This document shows positions 55,013-64,000 of a stretch of DNA of 64,000 bases, in pieces (positions within the stretch are counted from its first letter, which is position 1; each line of letters begins with the position of its first letter). The notes under the pieces are model-generated. The model worked only from the letters and a program-made list of their open reading frames with translations, ran no database searches and was not told where the DNA came from. This stretch comes from Pogona vitticeps. Lineage: Eukaryota; Chordata; Lepidosauria; Squamata; Agamidae. The stretch lies in contig NC_135787.1 in the NCBI RefSeq assembly GCF_051106095.1, positions 176,511,501 to 176,575,500 on the forward strand, read 5' to 3'. Position numbers and translations under genes: made by a program.

Positions 55013-57883
55013 TGCCTCTGTTTTCTCTTGTGGCCCTCCCTTTTCAGTTCCTTGCTTGCTTAATCCCCTCACATTAACTATTTGAACTGACATCCCAGTA
55101 GTTCTGTGATTTATGGCATAACTATTCTTTTACATGCACCACTGAACACCTTGAATTGGGCTCTGTTATATACTGACCCAGTCTGGCTCTTTGGATTTCC
55201 CTTGCTGGTCATTCTTGAGAGACTGCACTCCGTCTGGTGTGTTTTTTGGCCAGTGGGGATTGGCAGATAAGGAACAGGACAGCAACCAAGGCCAAAATCA
55301 CTTTGCACAAGAACAGAATCCAGACTAAGCTGAGGGGGCACAGTTTTCCCTCCCTGCTAAAACCTCCCGCACTACTCAAAACCCTGCTTTTGGAAGGACA
55401 GAAAATCCTCCAGAACAAATTTTTAGCACCAAAGAGGGGTTGCTGGGAGGGGACCCAACCACAGATGATGCACTGAATTAAGACAACAGTTGCATGTAGA
55501 AAGTCCTAGTTGTAATCCTCAGTATCTCCAGAAAGAGTGTCTGAAGCCCCATCAGTATGGATGGAACTCAGTAGACAACTAAGCATGAGATCTAACATAG
55601 CAGTGGCAGCAAGAAAGGCCCTGGGATCACAGGTTTCAGGAGAGGACAAGAAAGAATGTGTGCAACCTGGTAGCTGGACACATCTGTCATTTACAGAACC
55701 TATTGGCCAGTCAGTGCTTCCTTCAGCTTGTAGGGGGCAGACTGAGTGAATGTCTTTGCCCTGTCCTTTAAAAAAGCCAGGAAGCATCAATCGAAAATCA
55801 AAGCAGATAACAAATTTTAGAAGGCTGAGATTAAAAAGAAAGAACGCCAGGCATACAAGTTCACAGGGGATGCTGACCTCTTGCCCAAAGACTCAGCAAT
55901 GTGCGCTGTGTTCTGTTTGCTTCAGTTCCACTGTTTTGACAATCATGTGTTTCTGTTTGGTTTTACCCTTTTAATCAATGCAAGAAGATTTGCATTCTCT
56001 GATCTTACTGTGTCGAAAAAGAAATGAGTCGAATCAGGAAATTGTAATGTTACTGTTTTTTGGTTGTTAACAGGTTCCGGCACACAATTTCCCATAAAAG
56101 AAATTATGACTATTGGGGAAAGGGCTGTGCTTCACAATCTCTACCATCAGAGCAGAATGGACAGTGATAAACAATAGACATTCTCACTCAAAAGCACTTA
56201 AACCTCTGTTTAAATGGGCAGAACTGAGGGACAATATATGTGGCAAGGTCATGAAAAGCAACTGAAAAAGCTCTTCAAAATGCTGGCTGAAAAATAGAAA
56301 GTACTCTAATGCCACCGGTTTTTGCATTTCAGGAGCAACTGTCGGTTTGTTAGATTGCAAAATTGTGGATTTTGAATATTTTCCCATTTTTGTCTTGCAT
56401 TTCAGCCTGCACACCATCTCAGAAAGGTGCTGTCTCTTATACATTTCAATCTGGGGCAGAGCCTTGGTCAGATTAGCTTAATTACTTAAGCCAAGAGGAC
56501 CACCTTTGTAAGAACTCAGAAATGTGGCCGAACTGCAGTTCCCAGAGATTTTTTTGCACAGTGGGCAGGACACTGAGTCTAACAGAGCCCCAAGGAACAG
56601 CTTTCTCTTTCAGTGGCCCATTCCTGCTGCTAGAGAGTAAATTTGGCTGATAGAGCGGGGAGGGTGTGAAACTTGCAAAGAAGTCGAAGGATGAGGGGAG
56701 CAAAGGGAAGAGCCTGGAATTCTTGAGAAACGCTCCTAAATGAGACGTGGTTTTAGTCTTATGTGTGCTTTCGGGGTACAACTTGATGGAAAACTTCAGC
56801 TGGCAATTTTCTGTTGCTGACCATCTCCCGAGCGCTTCTGCTGTGACTCTCCCTCGCCTTCACTGAAATGTGGCCGCTCTTCAGGTGAACCTCGAACCAC
56901 TGCTGTGCTGCTAGTGGTCTCTATGCTTTCATCTTTTAGGATCTAGCACTGGCAGGGGTGACTTTTTGTTGCTGCTGCTGCTGCTGCTAAGTTCACCCAG
57001 GAATGGAAGGGATGAAGGCAAGCGCTGGGCGGTGCAACAGATCATATTTCACAGACACGGAAAAAACAACGCAGCAGATGTGAGCCGTTAACTGTGCAGC
57101 ATCTCAGCATACTAATTGGTCAAGCTTCTGAAGCTCCAGCATGGCAATATATGAATCCCATTGTCTCCTGCAGACCAGAAAAGCATTTTGCAGGTTGCCA
57201 AGGCAACAAAAGCACATTTAAATAATTAACAGGTCAATTAGCTGTCTCACTGAACCCTTGTGACTCAGAACCAACGCAAGCTAACATGTCATTAGGGTAC
57301 TGGCTTAGTAAAGCACAAGTAGCACTGTGTGTTACTCCCCTGGGAGTGACTTTTCATGATATGCAGCACAGCAGTCCGGAACTGGGAAAGGATGCTAACA
57401 ATAGAAAATTAGAATCTAACGATTACTTTCTGTCTTTGAAACAGGTGTTTTAAAAGTTTTAAAGGGCCATTTGGCTGCTGAAGAATGAAATCTCACATTT
57501 CTTTTTTTTTTTAATTGCTACTTTTAAGCATTCAAGCTTTCTTAAAAGCTTTTTAAAAAAGATGATGCCTGCTTTTCTTGCAGAAGAATCAGATTGGAAA
57601 TGATTGTGAGAACATACACTGCCAAGAACTGTTTTGCCGTTTATTTACACTTATAGCCTGTTTTGTTCCAAAATCCCTGACTCAGCAATGTTCTTTCATT
57701 GCCATCATTGTTGTGATCATCCTCACACATATTGTAAAAAGCCAAACATTAACAAACAACTGTAAAAACAAACAAACAAAAAGCAAAATGCTGCCTATAA
57801 ACCATCCCACAGCACTTAAAGCAATCTCTTTGTGGTGTATAAGTACGCAGGCTACACCTTACCCCTGCAGCATGCTGGATATT
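55013..57883. other. Intron 2 sequence with no named repeat
   Basis: 2.9 kb. Contains a short CTG-type run (56973-56990) and the RFX-like site at 57194. 57000-57330 is unique-looking and dense in candidate factor sites. No extra SYT10 exon is expected between C2A-encoding exon 3 and exon 2, and none is seen. Confidence 0.5.
57194..57207. promoter_or_regulatory. RFX-type X-box within SYT10 intron 2
   Basis: GTTGCCAAGGCAAC matches the X-box consensus with both half-sites perfect (GTTGCC, AA spacer, GGCAAC). Just downstream are TAATTAAC and CAATTAGC, homeodomain-like cores (57222-57241). The combination in otherwise repeat-free intronic sequence is compatible with a neural enhancer, but motif matching alone is weak evidence. 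Confidence 0.45.
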
Positions 57884-58014
57884 CAATGTACTGATCTCGG
57901 AAAGATAGGAGGATGATTGAACCTTGAGCGGGCTACCTGGGATTCAACCCTGGATCATGAGCACAATTTTGGCTGCAATACAGCCGTTTAACCACTGCGC
58001 CATGAGGCTCTATT
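57884..58014 (-). mobile_element. tRNA-derived SINE
   Basis: The reverse complement reads GAGCCTCATGGCGCAGTGGT (A box), TTGCAGCCAAAATTGTGCTC and CAGGGTTGAATCCCAGG (B box), ending near a GATCAGTACAT motif. Same family as 38105 and 26070. Confidence 0.75.
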
Positions 58015-58571
58015 ATTGTACCACAGGGCTCTTACTAAATCCTAAATAGTAAAAGGTAAAAAGTAGAAGCATCAAAGCTAATTTGAGCCTGTATAGTTTG
58101 TGACTTGTAGTCTTCCCTTCCCCACTATGAGTCCAAAAAAAAATACTTGCTATTTTCAGTTAGGGACTTATTGCTCCTTAGATTTCCTCCCCCCTCAAAT
58201 CCAGCCCTCTCAGCATGACAAAAACACAGTATGAGCATTCAGCTACTCCATTAAAATGTCCAAACTTTTCCCTGCCCTCAACCTTCTCTGAAGCAGTTTG
58301 CCTTAATCCTTTTTTGCATCTGTACCTGCAGTGATCATAGAAGACCAAGGTGCCAAATTCTGGGGTCTTTCTTACTATATTTTTCCTAATTTGTGCAAAT
58401 TATACATGTAATTTGGGGAAAAACTCACCATCACTGGAAAGTATGAATTTCTGGCCTTCTTTGCATTAATGCCAGGATTTTTCTAACAGAGGGCCCCAAG
58501 ACTCAGGGCAAAAGAGACCTTGAGGGAAACACACAATCCCCACACATCCTCCCACAATCGTATTTTCTTAT

Positions 58572-59545
58572 AAGTACTCACACTTTGAAGAGACAAAAAA
58601 GTTATGGAACCTTAAAGACTAGCTGCTGCATTTTAATGTGAGCTCTCATGAACATGTCCACTTCCTCCAACGTAAGAGTGAGACTGTATTACTGTGATAT
58701 TTACATATGGCCCCATGCCCAAGCAGGCATACAGACAATGGGCAAAGTAAACATGGTTGGATAGTAACAGAATAGGCTGCCAGACTGTGAATACCTTTGA
58801 TTATTGGTCTACAAGGAAAAGAAGATCTGGAAAAATTCCATTGGGATTTCAGTAACTTTCATCCTGTTAATCTCAGCCTAGACCAATCTATACAACAGGT
58901 ACTCTTTCTGAAGACTACTGTGAAGCTACAAAATGGACATCTTAGCTCCATGTTATATTGAAAACTCACCAAGAAATACACATACTTGCATGCCTCCAGC
59001 TTCCATCTTGAGCATGTCAAAAACCTGTTGTCTATAGCCAAGCCCTTATGTCTCAACACATCTGCTTAGACCTGCAAGGTAGAGACACCAAACTCATGGA
59101 TCTGCAAAAGGCATTTCTAAGATTATGTTGCCCACCTGGCCAAGACATACCTATAAACAACCTACTTCAAGATAGACCCAGCAGAGGCCGTTGTTAGCCG
59201 CCTAGAGTGGTCCTCATCCGACCAGATAGGGGGGATATAAATAAAATAAAATAAAATAAATAAATTGTTATCTTGCGGACTAATAACTGAAATTATTCAC
59301 AGCCTGACAGCCTTTTACATTGCTAATGAACCATTGTCACTGTCCATTAATTGTATCCCCAACCGGTCATGGGGATGTGTATAAATATGGAAGGTACATG
59401 GTCTTCCTCCTGTATCTGAGGAAGTGGACTTGATCCACAAAAGCTTACATTAAAACACAGCAGTTTTGTGTCTTACTTTTAAGTTGTTGGTTTGGTTTGG
59501 CCCGATATGCTTACATGGGCTAATACAGCTGCTTCTTTGGAACCC
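58572..59545. mobile_element. Large inverted-repeat (fold-back) element, family uncertain
   Basis: The left arm, about 58580-58690 (TGGAACCTTAAAGACTAGCT, TTTTAATGTGAGCTCTCATG, TGTCCACTTCCTCC), is the imperfect reverse complement of about 59405-59500 (GAGGAAGTGGACTTGATCCA, CAAAAGCTTACATTAAAACA). The interior shows a weak minus-strand frame (58859-59059) and an L2-like tail at 59195-59265. A short arm fragment also occurs at 13105-13195. I cannot place the family; it is plainly old and broken. Confidence 0.5.
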
Positions 59546-60760
59546 ATAAAAAGTAAGTTCAATTCAGTTTCCCTAACCAATCATAAAACAAGGCATGCTA
59601 AATCCAAGATATGAAGGTGAAGAGAGCCTTGTGCCCTGACAGATGTCTTTCACTTCTCAAGGTACCTCTTCTAAAATCAACTGCTTGTGTTAATTACTTT
59701 GACCATCCACATTCTAGCTCACCTTCCAGTCTGCTGGACCCAAATTGTGAGTAAATGAATAAAAGGTATTAAGTCCAAACGATATACTTTTGGATTGTCA
59801 ACTCGATATATACTGGTCACTGGTGATGGCAAGGCAAGAAATTTACTAAAACAGGACTCATATATTAAACATCAAAATAATTTATCTACCAGCAAAAAAA
59901 TTGTGTCCTTGGTATGACTTTTTTTACAGGTCATCCAAGGTTATTTAACGTATATACCAGCCAATAGTGCAATATGCACTCTATGGATGGTTGACAGTGA
60001 ACACATAAAGACACAAAAAATACAGTACAACTATAAATATTAACAGACAGTAAACAATGTAATATAATAAAACCCACAAATGCAGTGGTACAGTATCTGT
60101 TTAATGATAAATTAGATACTATTGGGCAAAATCATATTTTATAACTTTGTCCTAACATGAATTGGGGTGCCAGAAATAATTAATTTAAAACGTCTTATTC
60201 CCCTTGCCCTGTTTCAGCTTCCGAGGCTCCTTAGGGCTCCCTTTTTCCCTAGGGAAGCCTTTGGGAGTTTTGGGAAGCAGGAGAGGGCGACTTTAAAAGT
60301 AAAAAATCGCTGCTAGATCATGGCCACCATTTCTGATCCCAGTGAGACTGGGAGTACTTGGGATAAACAGATATAACTACCTTAGATGGTAGATACAGAT
60401 GTAATTTGAAAGCTCACACCTCATTTAGTCTAACATTCCTGTTCCAGAAAAGGATGACGAGGGTTTTTTATTTAGCAGACGTTCTAGGCGCAAATAGATA
60501 TAGGGTTTTTCATGAAGGTTTTCCACAAGGACATTCTGTGTTCCCAATATGATCGCTAGTGCTGCAGCTGGGTCCTGTCTTTATTTTGGCACACTTTAAA
60601 CTAGAGATATTATGAAGCTGTGTACATGTGCAGCTGCCTTTCATTCAAACCACAAAATATACACACACAGGTGTTCTGTCTTCTGATAGAGCCACACTCT
60701 TTGTGCTGCTTTTATTTTTAAGAAATTGAAAAGTAATAGCATTCGCTTTACCTTAAAAAA

Positions 60761-61112
60761 GGGACGTGGTGGTGCTGTGGGCTAAACCGCAAACGCCTGT
60801 GCTGCAGGGTCAGAAGACCAAGCAGTCGTAAGATCGAATCCACGTGACGGAGTGAGTGCCCGTCGCTTGTCCCAGCTCCCGCCAACCTAGCAGTTCGAAA
60901 GCATGCAAATGCAAGTAGATAAATAGGGACCACCTCAGTGGGAAGGTAACAGTGTTCCGTGTCTAAGTCGCACTGGCCATGTGACCATGGAAGATTGTCT
61001 TCGGACAAAAACACTGGCTCTATGGCTTGGAAACGGGGATGAGCACCGCCCCCTAGAGTCGAACACGACTGGACAAAAATTGTCAAGGGGAACCTTTACC
61101 TTTTACTTTTAC
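60761..61112 (+). mobile_element. Full-length Sauria-type SINE
   Basis: Head GGGACGTGGTGGTGCTGTGG with GGCTAAACCGCAAACGCC (A-box position) and GTAAGATCGAATCCACG (B box). The central body TAGATAAATAGGGACCACCT leads to the end AGTCGAACACGACTGGACAA, which is Bov-B-like, then AACCTTTACCTT repeats. CTTTACCTTAAA at 60746-60757 and 61113-61124 is the likely target duplication. The target resembles the SINE's own tail, so the exact right edge is ambiguous. Confidence 0.93.
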
Positions 61113-61189
61113 CTTTACCTTAAATATATATATTGTCACCATCCTTGTCACTATCATCATCATCAGTATCATCAGGATGTGGGTTGGCA

Positions 61190-61440
61190 AAAGTTGTTTC
61201 TGGATTACATTCATTGGCTGACTGGGCAGCTCAGAGATTTAGTTACCTGGCCAGGAAGTCAGTGGTCAGAAGTTTGATTATCTTACTGTGCTAGCCTGTA
61301 TAGTCTTGAATAAATTCCATGGTCCCAGGATACCCCTGGAACAAGAGAATGGTAAACCACTTCTGAGTATTCTTTATCTATACAGTATATCCCTAGAATG
61401 GTTCATCATATATTGGAATCAACTTGAGAGCAAGTAATTA
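61190..61440 (+). mobile_element. Degenerate SINE
   Basis: GCAGCTCAGAGATTTAGTTA, AAGTTTGATTATCTTACTGT, GGTAAACCACTTCTGAGTAT and the tail GGAATCAACTTGAGAGCAAG align by eye with the copy at 62825-63005. Confidence 0.5.
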
Positions 61441-62135
61441 CAATTAATTAAGTCAAAATACCCTCTCCTACATATATGAGCAACCATTACAGTATAATTT
61501 GGAAAGACATGTAGTAGTGTAATTAGATTACAGTATTTTAGACACACAGTTTAATGACCTTATGACGGAGTACTCTTTAGAGGCTGATGAATTACTTTGC
61601 TTACTTTAAAATGTGGCAATCTACACCAGTTGTGTTTGATGTTCTCCGGTTCATTCTGCTAAGTGGTGCCTTGGATGTTTACTGCATGAACGCCACACCT
61701 GATGACACCATGGTTCGAATGCAAAGTTGAGTTAGATTCTCTGTGGTGGGTCCCAACCTCTCCTGACCTATTTCCCTCTCCAATTTCTGTCTTCTTTTCC
61801 CATGTGTCTAAAAGCAGTATAGAACTTTCCCATCATTCTGTGGGCTAAATATGTAAATTTCCTTCTGCGTATCCACAACAAGCTTTGCCTTTTTAAAATC
61901 CTTTATGAGCTTTGTAGCTCTCCTCTGGATTTTGCTGTCCCGTTGAAAATTGTCAACAATTTTCTTGAATTGAATTATTGAACAATATTCTTAGATTAGC
62001 TAGTATTGTTGGTAATTGTCCTCTCAAGAGAGTTATGTGAGCTATTGATTTACTTCTTTCATTTTTAGCAATGTAAAAGTTATTTGCTTTCCCTTTGAGA
62101 TAATTAAAGTTAATTCTGTGTCTTTGTGCATGCAG

Positions 62136-62700
62136 GCACAATTCTTTCAGGAGACATTTGCCAAGACAAATGCAGGTGTCCAGCGTTGATTTTAACATGG
62201 GGACAGATCCAGTTTTACAAAGAGGAGAAACAACTACCAGCATTGGAAGGATAAAACCTGAGCTTTACAAACAGAAATCTGTGGATTCTGAAGGCAAGAA
62301 AGAAGATGTGAAAACCTGTGGAAAACTTAACTTTACCCTCAAGTATGATTATGAGAATGAACTGCTGTTGGTGACTATTGTAAAAGCTTTGGAGTTACCA
62401 GCTAAAGACTTCACGGGTACATCTGATCCCTATGTGAAAATCTACCTTCTTCCAGACAGAAAAAAGAAGTTTCAGACACGGGTTCACCGCAAAACTTTAA
62501 ACCCTGTCTTTGATGAAACTTTTCAGTTTCCTGTAGCCTACGATCAGCTTTGCAACCGGAAACTACATTTCAGTGTGTATGATTTTGACAGGTTTTCTAG
62601 ACATGATATGATTGGAGAAGTTATTCTTGATAACTTCTTCGAAGTCTCTGATCTATCTCGGGAGGCTTCAGTATGGAAAGACATCCATTGTGCCACTTCC
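62136..62700 (+). CDS. SYT10: Synaptotagmin-10, exon 3 (residues 171-359, C2A domain)
   Basis: The acceptor TGCATGCAG ends at 62135; the first base completes an Arg codon split with exon 2, giving [17 protein letters not shown]. The donor TCC|GTAAGT at 62701 is near-ideal and leaves phase 0. The exon holds the end of the linker and all of the C2A domain (about residues 232-356). All five calcium-coordinating aspartates expected from Syt1 are present: D262 and D268 in loop 1 ([12 protein letters not shown]), and D320, D322 and D328 in loop 3 ([10 protein letters not shown]). The basic stretch DRKKKF (residues 278-283) suits acidic lipid binding. The C2B exons lie outside the window, so only 359 residues of a protein usually a little over 520 long are covered. 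Confidence 0.97.
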
Positions 62701-62824
62701 GTAAGTACCACATCGCAAAACATGTTCTGTTAGGAATATTAGTTTGTGATATATTTTTACATCAGCATACTCAGGACCACTTCAGAGATGCTCTTTTCTT
62801 CCTCAATAATTGCCACGTAGAACA

Positions 62825-63005
62825 TTGGTATGTATACCTAGTAGCCAGGAATCTGGGTGCAGAGTTCGAGGTTGGGAGTTCAACTTCCCACTGTGACTCC
62901 AAACTGTGTAGCCTTGGGCAAGGTGCTCAGTCCCAGAAGAAGGGAATGGTAAACCTTTTCTGAGTACTCACCATAAGTTAGAATTGACTTAACAACACAT
63001 AATTA
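62825..63005 (+). mobile_element. Degenerate tRNA-derived SINE in intron 3
   Basis: GTAGCCAGGAATCTGGGTGC, GGGAGTTCAACTTCCCACTG (B-box position), AATGGTAAACCTTTTCTGAG and tail CACCATAAGTTAGAATTGAC-TTAACAACACAT. The same tail type as 39735. Confidence 0.65.
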
Positions 63006-63140
63006 TCAGTATTATAGTGAACACAAGTGTTTTTAACCACGCCTTGCCTCAGATCTTCTCTTTCAGGAACACTGTTTACTTATTATATTTATATCCAGCT
63101 TTTCCACTAGTGAGCTCAAGATGCTCTTCAAAACCAAATA

Positions 63141-63574
63141 CAGTGGTGCCCCGCATAGCAACGATAATCGGTGTAGCAAAAATCATTGCTATACTGATTC
63201 GTCGCTATGCGAAAATAAAAAGCCCATAGGAATGCATTAAAACCCATTTAATGCATTCCTATGGGCAAAAAACTCACCTTTAAGTGAAAATCCTCCATAT
63301 CGTGGCCATTTTCGCTGCCCGGTAAGCGAGGAATCTGGGCGAAAACACAGCAAGCGGCCATTTTTTTTACCCAGCAGCCATTTTGGAACCGCCAATCAGC
63401 TGTTGGGAAATCATCGCTATGCGAAAATCGGTAAGCGAAACAGCTTACCTATCATCGCAAAGCGATTTTTTCCCATTAAAAACATTGCAATGCGATCGCA
63501 AAAACAATCGCAAAAACTTAATCGCTATGCGGATTCATCGTTAAACGGGTTGCCCGTTAAGCAAGGCACCACTG
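63141..63574. mobile_element. Palindromic mariner-type MITE, copy D
   Basis: Ends CAGTGGTGCCCCGCATAGCA and TTAAGCAAGGCACCACTG are flanked by TA (63139-63140, 63575-63576). Words of the form CGCTATGCGA recur in the body. It carries the hairpin core AGGAATGCATTAAAACCCAT and the block ATCCTCCATATCGTGGCCAT. 434 bp, no transposase frame. Confidence 0.87.
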
Positions 63575-64000
63575 TAATAATTATTGATATAGATCAGTCT
63601 GAGACTGTAGACTGGCCCAAGGTCACAACTTAAGTCCCAGTCTAACATTGTAACCATAACAGCACACTATATAGGAAAGGGCAATAAAAACTACTTATCC
63701 CCATATAGACTCAACCTCATATCCAGTGTAAAAGCAGTGTGTCAATTCCTAAACTTTGTCATCATTCAGGCCATTACTGTTCACAAAGATAGTTTAATAT
63801 TCCTTTGTGTCCCAGCAGCAAATCATCAAAAAAACTGAACAACTCCCGACATTCAAAAGCAGAGAACTCACATATTCAGACCTGAGAGACTGGGATACAG
63901 AGATAATCTCTTTCTGAGACTGTTAGAAGGGCTGGCATCTGAAACAACAATTAGTTTTAATACTTGAGCTTTCTCTTAGAAAATGTCCAGTGCTGATACC

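Larger units (their letters stand above)
50381..62135 (+). other. SYT10: SYT10 intron 2
   Basis: 11,755-bp intron. Identified contents are a hAT MITE, two palindromic mariner-type elements, a 21-bp minisatellite, a tRNA-like SINE, a fold-back repeat and a Sauria SINE, each listed separately. The stretches 51001-52830 and 52900-54190 look unique apart from an L2-like tail near 53213-53296. 55013-57880 has no named repeat and holds a CTG-type triplet run near 56975 and the RFX-like site at 57194. 59545-60760 and 61440-62135 show nothing recognisable. Confidence 0.93.
62701..64000 (+). other. SYT10: SYT10 intron 3, beginning
   Basis: Begins GTAAGT and runs off the window. It contains a degenerate SINE (62825-63005) and the palindromic element at 63141-63574. 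The last 420 bp show nothing recognisable. The C2B exons must lie further right. Confidence 0.85.

Noticed and set aside
54190-55500. Possible LTR-type remnant on both sides of the MITE at 54619
   Set aside because: No paired terminal repeats or recognisable proteins were found, so the idea was not carried into the annotation.
62701-62733. Read-through of exon 3 adding [10 protein letters not shown] and a stop
   Set aside because: GTAAGT at 62701 is a near-ideal donor and mammalian SYT10 continues into C2B, so this is intron sequence; an intron-retained C2A-only form is possible but unsupported.

Overview
The window is vertebrate nuclear DNA, most likely from a squamate reptile (a lizard). 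Three things point there: Sauria-type tRNA SINEs with a Bov-B-like 3' end, a young Bov-B (RTE) LINE, and a mixed repeat load of CR1, L2-like, Penelope-like, hAT and Tc1/mariner-type elements. Species cannot be named from the sequence alone.

One host protein gene is firmly recognisable: the 5' part of synaptotagmin-10 (SYT10) on the + strand. Exon 1 (41106-41256) lies in a GC-rich promoter/CpG island. Exon 2 (50020-50380) and exon 3 (62136-62700) follow after introns of 8.8 and 11.8 kb. Joined, they encode residues 1-359: the lumenal N-terminus with three cysteines, one membrane segment, the linker and a complete C2A domain with its five calcium-binding aspartates. The C2B exons lie beyond the right edge.

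Layout: 1-40.3 kb is intergenic sequence upstream of SYT10, with no recognised host gene and dozens of transposon copies. 40.37-41.48 kb is the promoter/CpG island and first exon. 41.26-62.1 kb holds introns 1 and 2, with CR1, Penelope-like, hAT and mariner-type copies, a Sauria SINE and a possible RFX-site enhancer at 57.2 kb. 62.7-64 kb is the start of intron 3.

The most unusual structure is a set of six short palindromic elements (20571, 27689, 31765, 50583, 54619, 63141). They share end sequences, and most share body segments, but each carries its own short word repeated many times through its length, including just inside its ends. The words appear to have changed in concert within each copy, which would fit iterated transposase-binding sites. 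Two Penelope-like insertions with both 3' ends facing outward and 14-bp target duplications are also notable, as is a Bov-B copy with one in-frame stop in 1.25 kb.
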